The notes under the pieces are model-generated. The model saw only the letters and a program-made list of their open reading frames with translations. It made no database searches and was not told the origin of the DNA. The position numbers and the translations under genes are program-made. Source: Sulfuritalea sp. (GTDB taxonomy: Bacteria; Pseudomonadota; Gammaproteobacteria; Burkholderiales; Rhodocyclaceae). From it: a stretch of 44,212 nucleotides of DNA. Within the stretch, counting starts at the first letter, position 1. Every line of letters starts with the position of its first letter. Positions 24,632 through 33,880 of the stretch are shown in pieces. Location of the stretch: positions 1 through 44,212 of the forward strand of contig NZ_JAFLDR010000037.1 of the NCBI RefSeq assembly GCF_017302275.1, in the 5' to 3' direction.

Positions 24632-25387
24632 ATGTTCCTGCTCAAGAAAATCCTTGTTTCCCTGATCCTGCCGCCGACCGGACCGGTCCTGCTGGCGCTG
24701 TTCGGGCTTTGGCTGTCGCGCGCCAAAAGTCGGCGCTGGCAATACGGCGGCGTTGCCCTGGCGTCGGTCGCGCTGCTGGCGTTGCTGGTGCTTTCCACGC
24801 CGATCGTCGGCCATGCGCTGATGGCCCCGCTGCAGCGGCATCCGGCGCTCGCGCCCGGGCAACTGAAGGACGTCCAGGCCATCGTCATCCTCGGCGGCGG
24901 TTCCTACTACGGGGCCCCCGAGTATGGCGGCGACACGATAGGCGGCCCGACCCTGGAGCGCATTCGCTACGGCGCGTGGCTGTCGCGCAAGACGCGCCTG
25001 CCGCTGCTGGTCACCGGCGGCGCCCCCTATGGCGGCCGCGCCGAGGCCGATTCGATGCGCGAGGCGCTGGAACCGGAATTCGGCGTCGCGGTGCGCTGGG
25101 TCGAATCCGCCTCGCGCGACACCGCGGAAAGCGCCCGCCTGTCGGCGCCGCTGCTCGCCTCCGCCGGAATCACCCGCATCGCGCTGGTCAGCCACGGCTG
25201 GCACCTGCCGCGCGCGGTCCCGCTGTTCGAACAGCAAGGCCTGCAAGTCCTTGCCGCGCCAACCGCCTTCAGCATGCCCTCACCCTCCCTGCTGGAAAAT
25301 CTTTTGCCCAGCAATCTGGCCGGCAGCCGCTGGGCGCTCAACGAATACCTCGGCCAACTCTATTACCGCCTGAAGGAATCGTTATGA
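24632..25387 (+). CDS. YdcF/ElyC-family (DUF218) membrane protein
   Basis: This 251-aa protein has two N-terminal hydrophobic segments (about residues 3-29 and 40-60) and a DUF218 domain. The domain shows VQAIVILGGGSYYGAPEYGG (about 81-100), LLVTGGAP, and SRDTAESARLSAPLLASAGITRIALVSHGWHLPRAVPLFEQQGL. ElyC and SanA relatives act in envelope integrity and lipid-linked polysaccharide metabolism. An in-frame ATG ten codons upstream (24602) is possible; neither start has a good ribosome binding site. Codons 32-39 fall on a copy of the 25-bp repeat. It is divergent from metY. Confidence 0.88.
   Translation: MFLLKKILVSLILPPTGPVLLALFGLWLSRAKSRRWQYGGVALASVALLALLVLSTPIVGHALMAPLQRHPALAPGQLKDVQAIVILGGGSYYGAPEYGGDTIGGPTLERIRYGAWLSRKTRLPLLVTGGAPYGGRAEADSMREALEPEFGVAVRWVESASRDTAESARLSAPLLASAGITRIALVSHGWHLPRAVPLFEQQGLQVLAAPTAFSMPSPSLLENLLPSNLAGSRWALNEYLGQLYYRLKESL
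24725..24749 (+). repeat. 25-bp dispersed repeat, copy within the YdcF/ElyC gene
   Basis: Begins AAAAGTCGGCGCTGGCAAT and ends TACGGCG, with two differences from the GH57 copy. Here it is read in another frame, giving KSRRWQYG next to a membrane segment. Confidence 0.7.
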
Positions 25388-25399
25388 CCATCCCCCCAT

Positions 25400-25447
25400 C
25401 CCCCTGCCCATGGCAGGGGGTGACACTTGTTCGCGGGCCAGGCCCGC
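25400..25447 (+). repeat. Two GC stem-loops between the YdcF/ElyC gene and mogA
   Basis: CCCCCTGCC-CAT-GGCAGGGGG (25400-25420) and GCGGGCC-A-GGCCCGC (25433-25447) are both perfect. They lie in the 82-base gap and resemble the stem-loop before glgA. They may limit read-through into mogA, or stabilise the mRNA end. Confidence 0.6.
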
Positions 25448-25469
25448 TCCACTGCCCTGCGGAGAAGCC

Positions 25470-26054
25470 ATGAACGACGAACTTCTGATCGGCCTCGTAT
25501 CCATTTCCGACCGCGCCTCCAGCGGTGTCTACGAGGACAAGGGCATTCCCGCGCTGCAGGAATGGTTCGGCGCCGCGCTGGCCTCGCCCTGGCGCATGGA
25601 GACGCGCCTGATTCCCGACGAGCAGCCGGTGATCGAGCGGACCCTGATCGAACTGTGCGACACGGTCGGCTGCCATCTGGTGCTGACCACCGGCGGCACC
25701 GGTCCAGCACCGCGCGACGTGACGCCCGAGGCGACCCTGGCCGTGGCGCACAAGCTGATGCCCGGCTTCGGCGAACAGATGCGGCAGATCTCGCTGGCCT
25801 TCGTGCCGACGGCCATCCTCTCGCGCCAGGTCGGCGCGATTCGCGGCAAGTCGCTGATCCTCAACCTGCCGGGACAGCCCAAGGCCATCAAGGAAACCCT
25901 GGAGGGCGCGAAAGACGCGGCGGGAAAGCCGCTGGTGCCGGGAATCTTCGCCGCCGTGCCCTATTGCCTCGACCTGATCGGCGGGCCCTACGTCGAGACC
26001 AACGAATCGGTGATCAAGGCCTTCCGGCCCAAGTCGGCAATCCGGGCGAAATAG
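25470..26054 (+). CDS. mogA: Molybdopterin adenylyltransferase MogA
   Basis: This 194-aa protein matches MogA, which adenylates molybdopterin before molybdenum insertion. The MPT-binding TTGGTGPAPRDVTPEA motif (residues 73-88, with D83) and ISDRASSGVYEDKGIPAL (residues 12-29) are both present. Length equals E. coli Mog (195). The ATG at 25470 has a GGAGAAG ribosome binding site; the longer frame upstream crosses the stem-loop region and is not credible. It follows the YdcF/ElyC gene. Its presence implies molybdoenzymes such as nitrate reductase elsewhere in the genome (inference). Confidence 0.95.
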   Translation: MNDELLIGLVSISDRASSGVYEDKGIPALQEWFGAALASPWRMETRLIPDEQPVIERTLIELCDTVGCHLVLTTGGTGPAPRDVTPEATLAVAHKLMPGFGEQMRQISLAFVPTAILSRQVGAIRGKSLILNLPGQPKAIKETLEGAKDAAGKPLVPGIFAAVPYCLDLIGGPYVETNESVIKAFRPKSAIRAK

Positions 26055-26111
26055 CAGGCCGGCGGCAGTTAGCCACCAAGCCGCCACGTCACGACGAATC
26101 CCGCGAAGAAT

Positions 26112-26226
26112 TTCGAGCGAAGCGAGCCGATCAGTCGCCTCCTCATGGGGAGGCGAGGCGGAAATTCGCAACGCGTGCGTCGCGCCGCCGCAGCCGGCGG
26201 GTTGTGCAAAGCCAGCCGTGGGCCGC
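26112..26226 (-). repeat. Dispersed 3'-flank element, copy B (downstream of the 496-aa gene)
   Basis: It has the same order of parts as copy A. The first stem (26196-26217) has two mismatches. The second stem (26168-26183) is kept with one G-T wobble and one mismatch, and a GCCTCC/GGAGGC stem lies near 26137-26154. In the sense of the 496-aa gene it lies on its 3' side, as in the other copies, between that gene and the converging mogA. Confidence 0.7.
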
Positions 26227-26323
26227 GCAGCGGATGGGAGAGGCGGGCCTTCAATTCGCTTTTCCGGCCAAGCACCAACATGCTTGATCGAAGCTTTCCC
26301 TTTTCGATTACGGCTTGCGCGGC

Positions 26324-27814
26324 TTACGAATACGACTGGACGAAGAAGTTGGCGATGACGAAATCGGGGCCGGTCGCGACCGTCTCGCGCGGGTGCAGGC
26401 GCGCGTTCTTCTCGTCGACCTTGAACAGCAGCGCAACGCCCTCCTCGAGGGTGTTGTGCGGCAAGGCCATGCGCGCGTATTCGCCGACTTCGGGCACGTC
26501 CAGCAACAGCGCCTCGGTGAGCAGGCCACCGGCATCGGCCAGCACAGCGCGCGGCGCTTTCGAAATCGTTTCGATGCCGATGGAATGGTTATTGGCGCCG
26601 GTGCGCACGTAGCGCCGGACGACGCCGATCAGCCAGTTGTCGCCACCGTCCGGCTGCACGGCGACTAGGGCACCGATGCGCAACCATCCGGTGCGTGACA
26701 GGGTGGCATGGGCGCCCAGCCCGCCGAGGCTGACGTCGTCGACAATCCAGGATTCGACGCCCTCGGTTTCGGATCCGTAACCGGACAAGCGACGGTGCAC
26801 CCCGGTCATGCCGTTGACCACCTTGAGCGGCGAAGCCAGCCGGCGCCGGTTGGTATTGCGCATCGGTGGCTTGGGTGCCCAGTACATCGCCAGGTGGCCC
26901 AGGACCGGCAACACCGCGTCGGCGTCGTATTGCGCGCCAAGGTTGATGTTCGGCGGAACGCGGCGATCCTTGGTGATCTGTTCGGCGGTTTCGTTCACCG
27001 CCTCCAGCGCCTGGGTGCCGTTGAAGAAGCGCAGGGTCGGCGAAACCTCGGGAAGCTTGGCGAGCCTTGTTGGAGGTACCGGCTTGGCGGCATCGACCCA
27101 GTAAACATTTTCCGGCCGCAGTTCGCGAATCAGGGAGAAATGGGGCAGGAAATGCGCGACCAGATGTTCCGCGATCTCGATTTGCAAGGGCTTGAGCTTG
27201 TCCATCGACGTGGCCTGGAACACCAGCACCTTGAGGTACTCGGCCTCGATCGTGGTCTCGGGCGCCCCGGCATACAGTTGCAGGGGCTTGCGATCGAGTT
27301 TGCCGTCGAAGGCGGCCAGGTAGGTTCCGCCGACGTTCAGCCAGAATTCCGGGTCGACCGGCCCGTAGCGAAACTGGTCCCATTTCAGCCGCGCGGCGAG
27401 CGCGCCGATCAATCGACCGTAGAGCACCCCCAATTGCGGCCTGATCGCCTCGGCGTCCTTTTCTCCGGCCTTCAGGCGCGCCAGACTGTCGAGATAGGCA
27501 TTGATAAGCAGTTGCCAATAACCGCGGCCGATGCCCCACTGGCGCGATTCCATGGCGCGGCTCTGGTCGCTCAGGGAGGGGTAGTCGCGTGCCAAGCGCC
27601 GGGCCTGCGCCACCGCCGCCTCGTCCAGTCGCAACGCCAGGTCGAGCCGCTGCAAGGGCTTGAAGCCGGTGTCCGCGGCGACCGACTCCAGCCATGCGCT
27701 GGCGTCCTCGACGGCGAGCAGGGGCTCGCGCGTCACGATCTCGCCGAGGATGATCTTGGCTTCCTTGGGGTCGGCCAAGGGGTGGACCGGCTGTTTGGAA
27801 AAGAATCCGAGCAT
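26324..27814 (-). CDS. Conserved hypothetical protein with PilZ-like C-terminal region
   Basis: This 496-aa protein begins at MLGFFSKQPVHPLADPKEA, 66 bases inside the open frame, where a GGAAAC ribosome binding site precedes the ATG. The first 330 residues are helical-looking and not recognised, with GYWQLLINAYLDSLARLKAGEKDAEAIRPQLGVLYGRLIGAL as a landmark. Near residues 340-390 it has NTNRRRLASPLKVVNGMTG followed by WIVDDVSLGGLGAHA, resembling the R-x3-R and D-x-S-x2-G elements of c-di-GMP-binding PilZ domains. This hints at nucleotide-regulated signalling, but the full PilZ pattern is not certain. It converges on mogA and is followed by copy B of the repeat. Confidence 0.65.
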   Translation of the reverse strand: MLGFFSKQPVHPLADPKEAKIILGEIVTREPLLAVEDASAWLESVAADTGFKPLQRLDLALRLDEAAVAQARRLARDYPSLSDQSRAMESRQWGIGRGYWQLLINAYLDSLARLKAGEKDAEAIRPQLGVLYGRLIGALAARLKWDQFRYGPVDPEFWLNVGGTYLAAFDGKLDRKPLQLYAGAPETTIEAEYLKVLVFQATSMDKLKPLQIEIAEHLVAHFLPHFSLIRELRPENVYWVDAAKPVPPTRLAKLPEVSPTLRFFNGTQALEAVNETAEQITKDRRVPPNINLGAQYDADAVLPVLGHLAMYWAPKPPMRNTNRRRLASPLKVVNGMTGVHRRLSGYGSETEGVESWIVDDVSLGGLGAHATLSRTGWLRIGALVAVQPDGGDNWLIGVVRRYVRTGANNHSIGIETISKAPRAVLADAGGLLTEALLLDVPEVGEYARMALPHNTLEEGVALLFKVDEKNARLHPRETVATGPDFVIANFFVQSYS

Positions 27815-28021
27815 GGATGTTTCCAGTGGATGGATTACCGCGCGGCGGGGACGGCGGCGCTTTGAATCCCGCGCCGCCATTGTGCCAGCAGCGTCGGGGC
27901 ACGTGCAACATCTATTGCTTGCGGCCTAGCGGCAATTGGCCGCGAGATGGCGACCGCCTTTCCCCCACCGACCCGCCGCCCCCGCCGCCCTGCGATGGAT
28001 GAATCGCGCGGCAATAGACCC

Positions 28022-28027
28022 TAAAAT
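28022..28027 (+). promoter_or_regulatory. Candidate -10 element of thyA
   Basis: TAAAAT stands 32 bases before the thyA ATG, in the context CCCTAAAATAGG. No good -35 box is visible in the GC-rich DNA before it, so this is only suggestive. Confidence 0.3.
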
Positions 28028-28059
28028 AGGCCGCTCGATCCAAGTCCCGCCATCCATCC

Positions 28060-28875
28060 ATGCGCCCCTACCTCGACCTGATGAGCCACGTGCTCCAGCA
28101 CGGCAACGAAAAGTCCGATCGCACCGGCACCGGCACTCGCTCTGTGTTCGGCTGGCAGATGCGCTTCGACCTGGCCGAGGGCTTCCCCCTGCTGACGACC
28201 AAGAAACTGCACCTGCGCTCGATCATCCACGAACTGCTGTGGTTCCTCCAGGGCGACACCAACATCCGCTACCTGAAGGAAAACGGCGTTTCGATCTGGG
28301 ACGACTGGGCCGATGCCGACGGCAACCTCGGGCCGGTGTATGGCCACCAGTGGCGCCACTGGCCGGACGGCAAGGACGGCGCGATCGACCAGATCGCCGA
28401 ATTGATCGCCGGCCTGAAGAAGAATCCGGATTCGCGCCGCCACATCGTCTCGGCATGGAACCCCGCCGACATCCCTCGGATGAAGCTGCCGCCCTGCCAC
28501 GCGCTGTTCCAGTTCTACGTCGCTCCCGCGACCAGCCCGGGACTGGCTCCCAGGCTCAGTTGCCAGCTCTACCAGCGCAGCGCCGACATCTTCCTCGGCG
28601 TACCGTTCAATATCGCGTCCTACGCGCTGTTCACGCTGATGGTGGCCCAGGTCTGCGATTACTCGCCGGGCGACTTCGTGTGGACCGGCGGCGACTGCCA
28701 CCTCTATTCCAACCACCTCGACCAGGCGCGCCTGCAGCTTTCCCGCGAACCGCGACCGCTGCCGAGGATGCGGATCAACCCCGCGGTCGAGGACATCTTC
28801 GGCTTCCGCTACGAGGACTTCACGCTAGAGGCCTACGACCCGCATCCGCACATCGCCGCACCGGTGGCCGTGTGA
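28060..28875 (+). CDS. thyA: Thymidylate synthase ThyA
   Basis: This 271-aa enzyme methylates dUMP to dTMP with methylene-tetrahydrofolate and produces dihydrofolate. The nucleophile is C146 in [43 protein letters not shown] and [12 protein letters not shown] are family signatures. It starts a plus-strand run with glk (GTGA overlap). In many relatives thyA is followed directly by folA, but here folA lies 15 kb downstream beyond the glycogen cluster. It is preceded by a 245-base gap that holds no other gene. Confidence 0.98.
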   Translation: MRPYLDLMSHVLQHGNEKSDRTGTGTRSVFGWQMRFDLAEGFPLLTTKKLHLRSIIHELLWFLQGDTNIRYLKENGVSIWDDWADADGNLGPVYGHQWRHWPDGKDGAIDQIAELIAGLKKNPDSRRHIVSAWNPADIPRMKLPPCHALFQFYVAPATSPGLAPRLSCQLYQRSADIFLGVPFNIASYALFTLMVAQVCDYSPGDFVWTGGDCHLYSNHLDQARLQLSREPRPLPRMRINPAVEDIFGFRYEDFTLEAYDPHPHIAAPVAV

Positions 28876-29855
28876 CGCCGCGGAAGCCGACTGGCGGACG
28901 GGCGCCGGCGGGGAAGCGGCTCCTGCTTTGCGCCGACATCGGCGGCACCAAGACGCTGCTGGGCCTCGCGGACGAGGGCGGTCTGCAGGCGCATCGCCGT
29001 TACACCAACGCCGACTTTCCGGATTTTCCGGCTGTCCTGGCCGCCTTCCTCGCCGACACGCGAACCGACCCGGCTCAGGTCGATGGCGGCTGCCTGGCCG
29101 TTGCGGGTCCGATCGCCGACGACGGCCATTCGGCGCAGCTGACCAACCTGCCGTGGCGCATCGACGGCACCAAGCTGACCCACCGTTTCGGGCTGCCCGC
29201 CCTGCACCTGGCCAACGATTTCGCCGCGGCCGCAATGGGCGCCGTGACGTCTTCGACGGCGCAGCGCCACACCCTGCAGCAGGGCGATCCGCTGGCGACG
29301 GCGCCCTGCCTGGTGGTCGGCGCCGGGACCGGGCTCGGCATGGCCATCGTCCTGCCCGAGGGCGCAGGGTGGCGAATCGTCGCCGGGGAAGGCGGACACG
29401 CGGCCTTTGCTCCTGCGGACGAGACGCAAGCGGCGCTTTGGCGCTTCCTGCAGGCGCGTCATGGCCGGGTCACCTGGGAAAGGGTGGTTTCCGGTCCGGG
29501 CCTGGCCGCCATCCACGAATTCGTCGCCGGCGACCTGCTGTCACCGGCGGAGATCGCCGCACGCGCGGCGGGGGATACGGCTGGCGCCGAAGCACGTTCG
29601 GTGGACCTTTTCCTTGCCGCCTATGGTGCGTTCGCCGGTGACATGGCGCTGGCCTGCCTGGCGCGTGGCGGCGTCTTCATCGCCGGCGGCATTGCCGCCA
29701 GCCTGCTCCCGCTGCTGCCGCGCAGCGGATTCCTCGCCGCCTTCGGAGCGAAGGCCGAACATGCCGCGATCGCCGCACGCATGCCGATCCACGTTGCCAC
29801 CGATCCGCTGCTGGGGCTGCGTGGCGCGCTCGGCGTCGCCAGGCAGAGGGCTTGA
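28872..29855 (+). CDS. glk: Glucokinase (Glk family)
   Basis: This 327-aa kinase converts glucose to glucose-6-phosphate with ATP. The phosphate-1 motif [11 protein letters not shown] (residues 21-31), the catalytic D116 in [26 protein letters not shown], and [10 protein letters not shown] identify the Glk family. It starts at a GTG that overlaps the thyA stop by four bases (GTGA), so translation is coupled. The frame upstream of the GTG is a thyA shadow. Placement beside glg genes and pgi fits feeding of free glucose into glycogen and glycolysis. Confidence 0.92.
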   Translation: MTPRKPTGGRAPAGKRLLLCADIGGTKTLLGLADEGGLQAHRRYTNADFPDFPAVLAAFLADTRTDPAQVDGGCLAVAGPIADDGHSAQLTNLPWRIDGTKLTHRFGLPALHLANDFAAAAMGAVTSSTAQRHTLQQGDPLATAPCLVVGAGTGLGMAIVLPEGAGWRIVAGEGGHAAFAPADETQAALWRFLQARHGRVTWERVVSGPGLAAIHEFVAGDLLSPAEIAARAAGDTAGAEARSVDLFLAAYGAFAGDMALACLARGGVFIAGGIAASLLPLLPRSGFLAAFGAKAEHAAIAARMPIHVATDPLLGLRGALGVARQRA

Positions 29856-29929
29856 CGATTGTCAACGTGCTGTCATGGCAGCGGCGCACTATATCGATCA
29901 AGCACATCGAAGATCAGGAGGAACGCCAA

Positions 29930-30283
29930 ATGACAGGTTCGAAGACCAGCACGAAAAGCAGCGCTACCGGCGCGGCGAAGAAAGTTCCCGCCGCGACCCA
30001 AGCCAAGGCTCCGGCCAAGAGGGCGCAGCCCGCGAAGGCAGTAGCGGCGGTGAAGAAGCCGGCCGTCAAGCTGAGCGATGCGAAAGCGGTGCCGAAGCCC
30101 GCCGCCCCGCGCGCGAAGAAGTCGAAGTCCGTGCCAGCCGAGCAGCGGCGGAACTACGTCGAAATGGCGGCGTATTACATCGCCGAACGGCGTGGGTTCG
30201 CTCCGGGCAATCCGCTGGAGGATTGGGTGCAAGCCGAGGCCGAGATCGACCGCCTGCTCGCCGAGGGGCGTCTGGGCGGCTGA
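29930..30283 (+). CDS. DUF2934-domain protein with basic Lys/Ala/Pro tail
   Basis: This 117-aa protein starts after an AGGAGGA ribosome binding site. Residues 1-67 are a low-complexity AKP-rich chain like histone H1 or phasin tails. Residues 72-117 are a DUF2934 domain (YVEMAAYYIAERRGFAPGNPLEDWVQAEAEIDRLLAEG). DUF2934 proteins occur near glycogen/trehalose genes in many proteobacteria. No reaction is known. The basic tail suggests binding to DNA or an anionic polymer (inference). It converges on glgB, three bases apart. Confidence 0.85.
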   Translation: MTGSKTSTKSSATGAAKKVPAATQAKAPAKRAQPAKAVAAVKKPAVKLSDAKAVPKPAAPRAKKSKSVPAEQRRNYVEMAAYYIAERRGFAPGNPLEDWVQAEAEIDRLLAEGRLGG

Positions 30284-30286
30284 ATT

Positions 30287-32440
30287 TCAGGCCGGCAGCA
30301 GGATCAGTGCGGCGAGCGGCGGCAAGGTCAGGGCCAGCGAAGCCGGGAAGCCCATCCACGAACGCGCTTCGGCATTTACGTGGCCACCGTTGCCCAGGTC
30401 GCTGCCACCATACAGCGCTGAATCGGTATTGAGCCGTTCGCGGTAGGGTCCGGTTCGCGGCACGCCGAGCCGGTAGCCGTGTCGCGGCACCGGGGTGAAG
30501 TTGAGCACCACCACGACGTGGCTGCCGTCGCGCGCATGGCGCAACCAGCTCACGACCGACTGGTCCGCGTCGTGGCAATCGATCCACTGGAAGCCGAGGG
30601 AGGAGAAATCGAGTTCATGCAGCGCCGTTTCGCCGACATACAGGTGGTTGAGTTCGCGCGTCAGTTCCCTGACTCCGGCATGCAAAGGGGACTGGAGGAG
30701 TTGCCAGGGCAGTTCCTCGGCGGGGCGCCATTCCCAGGGCTGCCCCAGTTCGGCGCCCATGAACTGCAGCTTCTTGCCCGGCGCCGTCATCTGGTAGGCC
30801 AGCAACAGCCGCAGGTTGGCGAAGCGCTGCCATTCATCGCCCGGCATCTTGCCCAGCAGCGAATGCTTGCCGTGCACCACTTCGTCATGCGACAGGGGCA
30901 GCACGAAGTTCTCGCTGTAGGCGTACAGCTGGCCGAAGGTCAGCCGCTCGTGGTTGTAGCGCCGGTAGATCGGGTCGTGCTCCATGTAGTCGAGCGTATC
31001 GTTCATCCAGCCCATGTTCCACTTCATCGAGAAGCCCAGGCCGCCCAGCCAGGTCGGGCGCGACACCATCGGCCACGCCGTGGATTCCTCCGCGATGGTC
31101 AGCGCGCCGGGAAAATCGGCGTGCACCATTTCATTCATTTCGCGCAGGAAGGCGATGGCTTCGAGGTTCTCGCGACCGCCATGGACGTTCGGTGTCCACT
31201 CGCCGGCGCGGCGGGAGTAGTCGAGGTAGATCATCGACGCCACGGCGTCGACGCGCAGCGCGTCTACGTGAAACTCGCCCAGCCAGTAGGACGCGGAAGA
31301 AAGCAGGAAGCTCCTGACCTCGTTGCGCCCGTAGTTGAAGACATGGGTGCCCCAGTCGGGATGCATTTTCTGCTTCGGGTCTTCATGCTCGTACAGTGCG
31401 CTGCCGTCGTAGTGGGCCAGCGCCCAGTCATCGGCGGGGAAGTGTCCGGGAACCCAGTCGAGGATCACGCCGATGCCGGCCTGATGCAGCGCATCGACCA
31501 GGCAGCGCAGATCGTCCGCGCTGCCGAAGCGCGAGCTGGGCGCGAAGAAGCCGGTGCATTGGTAGCCCCAGGATTCGTCGAGCGGATGCTCCATCAGCGG
31601 CATGAATTCGACGTGGGTATAGCCCATCTCGACCAGGTAGGGAACCAGCCGCTCCGCCAGGTCACGATAGCTGTAGAAGCTGCGATCGGGATGCCGCATC
31701 CAGCTGCCCAGGTGCATCTCGTAGATGCTCATCGGCGCCGACAGCCAGTCGCGCCTTGCGCGCGCCTGCAGCCATGCGTCGTCGTTCCAGACGTGTGCCG
31801 CCGGGGCCGTGACGCGGCAGGCCGTGGCCGGCCGCCGCTCGAAGGCCCGCGCGTAAGGATCGCTCTTCAGGCGCAACGCGCCGCTGCCACGCACGCGCAA
31901 TTCGAACCGGTACAAGGCGCCGGCGGCGAGCTCCGGAACGAACAGTTCCCAGACACCGGACGCGCCCAGCGTCGCCATCGGGTGCACGCGGCCGTCCCAG
32001 CCGTTGAAATCGCCGACCACCGAGACGCGCTCGGCGTTCGGCGCCCAGACGCGAAAGCAGACACCGGCAACACCGTCGCGCTGTTCCGGCAACGCGCCCT
32101 GGCTGCGCCACGCCTGGCGCAAGCGGCCGGCATTGAAAAGAAACAGGTCGTCGGCCGGTGGCCGCGGGACGAAAGCGTAGGCATCGTAGTGCGTCGCGCC
32201 GTCGATCTTGAGCCGCCACGGCCGGGGCGGCGGCGCGCTGCCCTGCCACTCGAACAGGTCGCTGCCAAGGCGACGCTTGAGCGGCGCCCAGGCGCCGTCG
32301 GCGAGTTCCACCGAGATCGCCGAGGCACGGGGACGAAAAACGCGCAGGTGCCAACCGGCACCCTGCGGGTGCAGTCCGAGGACGGAGAACGGGTCATGTT
32401 CGCGCGCCTCGAACAGCGCGCGGAAGGCAGCGTCAGGCAT
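30287..32440 (-). CDS. glgB: 1,4-alpha-glucan branching enzyme GlgB
   Basis: This 717-aa GH13 enzyme makes alpha-1,6 branches in glycogen. N-terminal CBM48-type domains (about 1-200) precede the (beta/alpha)8 barrel. The nucleophile is D398 ([11 protein letters not shown]), the acid/base E451 ([11 protein letters not shown]), and the third acid D519 (SHDEVVHGK). YEMHLGSW (about 240) marks the barrel start. Length is near E. coli's 728. It is divergent from the glgC leader, with the intergenic region 32441-32503 carrying control signals for both. Its ATG has no obvious ribosome binding site, and a TATATA string lies only four bases upstream. Confidence 0.97.
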   Translation of the reverse strand: MPDAAFRALFEAREHDPFSVLGLHPQGAGWHLRVFRPRASAISVELADGAWAPLKRRLGSDLFEWQGSAPPPRPWRLKIDGATHYDAYAFVPRPPADDLFLFNAGRLRQAWRSQGALPEQRDGVAGVCFRVWAPNAERVSVVGDFNGWDGRVHPMATLGASGVWELFVPELAAGALYRFELRVRGSGALRLKSDPYARAFERRPATACRVTAPAAHVWNDDAWLQARARRDWLSAPMSIYEMHLGSWMRHPDRSFYSYRDLAERLVPYLVEMGYTHVEFMPLMEHPLDESWGYQCTGFFAPSSRFGSADDLRCLVDALHQAGIGVILDWVPGHFPADDWALAHYDGSALYEHEDPKQKMHPDWGTHVFNYGRNEVRSFLLSSASYWLGEFHVDALRVDAVASMIYLDYSRRAGEWTPNVHGGRENLEAIAFLREMNEMVHADFPGALTIAEESTAWPMVSRPTWLGGLGFSMKWNMGWMNDTLDYMEHDPIYRRYNHERLTFGQLYAYSENFVLPLSHDEVVHGKHSLLGKMPGDEWQRFANLRLLLAYQMTAPGKKLQFMGAELGQPWEWRPAEELPWQLLQSPLHAGVRELTRELNHLYVGETALHELDFSSLGFQWIDCHDADQSVVSWLRHARDGSHVVVVLNFTPVPRHGYRLGVPRTGPYRERLNTDSALYGGSDLGNGGHVNAEARSWMGFPASLALTLPPLAALILLPA

Positions 32441-32503
32441 GGGTATATAGTCTCAGGAGTTTTTTGCTATCGTGCGGATTGTAGCCGCAAGGGAGGATTC
32501 ACC
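32441..32503. promoter_or_regulatory. Divergent promoter region glgB / glgC-leader
   Basis: This 63-base gap is AT-rich by local standards, with TATATAGT near 32445-32453 and TTTTTTGCTATCGT near 32459-32472. TGCTATCGT resembles an extended -10 box for the leader and glgC. TATATA on the opposite strand may serve glgB. No -35 match is convincing. A GGGAGGA ribosome binding site (32491-32497) ends the region. Confidence 0.45.
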
Positions 32504-32575
32504 ATGTATTGGAATGCAGAACCTGCCGGTTCCGACGCGACTCGGCCCGGCGCGGGCAGAGGAGTGCGTTCGTGA
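32504..32575 (+). CDS. 23-aa leader peptide coupled to glgC
   Basis: A short frame opens with ATG seven bases after a strong GGGAGGA ribosome binding site. The peptide begins [15 protein letters not shown] and ends GVRS. Its TGA overlaps the glgC GTG start in the pattern GTGA (32572-32575). This is the strongest ribosome binding site in the region, stronger than the GAGGAG before glgC, and suggests that ribosomes reach glgC partly by reinitiation. The peptide has no recognised domain and no repeated-codon attenuator pattern. A cistron this small may be regulatory rather than functional as a protein. Confidence 0.6.
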   Translation: MYWNAEPAGSDATRPGAGRGVRS

Positions 32576-33831
32576 CAGCCACCGAGATCGCGCACAACAC
32601 CTTCGGCATCGTGCTGGCCGGCGGCCGCGGCAGCCGCCTGATGCAACTCACGGACTGGCGCTCCAAGCCTGCCGTTCCATTCGGCGGCAAGTTCCGCATC
32701 ATCGACTTCACGCTGTCGAACTGCGTCAATTCCGGCATCCGCCGCATCGGCGTCGCCACCCAGTACAAGGCACAGAGCCTGATCCAGCACCTGCAGCGCG
32801 GCTGGAGCTTCCTCGACGGTCGCTTCCACGAATTCATCGACATCCTGCCGGCGCAGCAGCAGATCAGCGAAGACTGGTATCGGGGAACGGCCGATGCGGT
32901 ATTCCAGAATCTCGACCTGATCCGGCGCAACCGGCCAAGGTACGTGCTGGTGCTTTCGGGCGATCACATCTACAAGATGAACTACGCCCGCATGCTGGCC
33001 GAACATGCCGACCGCCAGGCTGATTTCAGCGTTGCCTGCATCGATGTCCCGCGGCTCGAGGCGACCGAATTCGGTGTCATGCACGTCGACGAACAGCAGC
33101 GCGTGGCGGCCTTCGTCGAAAAGCCCAAGGATCCTCCGGCGATCCCTGGACGCCCGGACCGCGCCCTGGCCAGCATGGGCGTGTATGTCTTCAATGCCGA
33201 CTTCCTCTTCGAACAATTGATCCGCGACCACGACGAGCCGAAGTCGTCGCACGACTTCGGCAAGGACCTGATTCCGCATTGCGTAGACCGCTACCGGGTT
33301 TTCGCCCACAACTTCGTCGATTCCTGCGTCGGCATGGACGAAACCAGGATTCCCTACTGGCGCGATGCCGGCACCATCGACGCCTACTGGGAAGCCAACA
33401 TGGAGCTGACCAAGGTCACGCCGGAACTCAACCTCTACGACGACGACTGGCCGATCTGGACCCACCAGGAACAGCTGCCGCCGGCCAAGTTCGTTTTCGA
33501 CGACGACGGGCGGCGCGGCATGGCGGTGGATTCGCTGGTTTCCGGCGGCGACATCATCAGTGGCGCGCTGGTGCGCCATTCGCTGCTGTTCTCCCGGGTC
33601 CACGTGCACAGCCACGCGGAGATCGAGGACTCGGTGATCCTGCCGGACGTCCATATCGGTCGCCACGCCAAACTGCGCCGCGTGGTGATGGACAAGCATT
33701 GCCGGGTTCCCGAGGGCTTGCAGATCGGCTACGACCGCGAGGCCGATCGCAAGCGCTTCCACGTCAGCGACAACGGCGTCACGCTGGTGACGCCGGAAAT
33801 GCTGGGCCAGCAGGCGCACCACATAAGGTGA
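32572..33831 (+). CDS. glgC: Glucose-1-phosphate adenylyltransferase GlgC
   Basis: This 419-aa enzyme makes ADP-glucose from glucose-1-phosphate and ATP, the committed and allosterically controlled step of bacterial glycogen synthesis. The nucleotide-binding loop is [14 protein letters not shown] (residues 14-27). [11 protein letters not shown], the FVEKPKDPP glucose-1-P site and [15 protein letters not shown] follow, and a left-handed beta-helix completes the C-terminus. GTG at 32572 is preferred as start because it overlaps the leader stop and lies after a GAGGAG motif. The frame upstream of it belongs to the leader region. A perfect stem-loop begins at its stop codon. Confidence 0.96.
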   Translation: MTATEIAHNTFGIVLAGGRGSRLMQLTDWRSKPAVPFGGKFRIIDFTLSNCVNSGIRRIGVATQYKAQSLIQHLQRGWSFLDGRFHEFIDILPAQQQISEDWYRGTADAVFQNLDLIRRNRPRYVLVLSGDHIYKMNYARMLAEHADRQADFSVACIDVPRLEATEFGVMHVDEQQRVAAFVEKPKDPPAIPGRPDRALASMGVYVFNADFLFEQLIRDHDEPKSSHDFGKDLIPHCVDRYRVFAHNFVDSCVGMDETRIPYWRDAGTIDAYWEANMELTKVTPELNLYDDDWPIWTHQEQLPPAKFVFDDDGRRGMAVDSLVSGGDIISGALVRHSLLFSRVHVHSHAEIEDSVILPDVHIGRHAKLRRVVMDKHCRVPEGLQIGYDREADRKRFHVSDNGVTLVTPEMLGQQAHHIR

Positions 33832-33851
33832 CTTTCAAAATGAAAGTCACC
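33827..33851 (+). terminator. Perfect 11-bp stem-loop at the glgC stop codon
   Basis: GGTGACTTTCA and TGAAAGTCACC flank an AAA loop; the glgC stop TGA (33829-33831) is inside the left arm. No T-tract follows, so it may act as an mRNA-end stabiliser or attenuator between glgC and the GH57 genes rather than as a full terminator. It parallels the stem-loop at the ridA stop codon, which is also followed by the dispersed element. Confidence 0.6.
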
Positions 33852-33880
33852 ATGGTCATCATGGCCCCCCACCCCTCGCT

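Noticed and set aside
22271-26275. Dispersed repeats as a CRISPR array
   Set aside because: The copies are single, kilobases apart, contain internal hairpins and are not separated by regular spacers; no cas genes are present.
30479-32575. Long open frame (698 codons) antisense to glgB
   Set aside because: It mirrors glgB codon by codon, has His/Arg/Gln-rich noise composition and no family motifs. GC-rich genes commonly leave open antisense frames.
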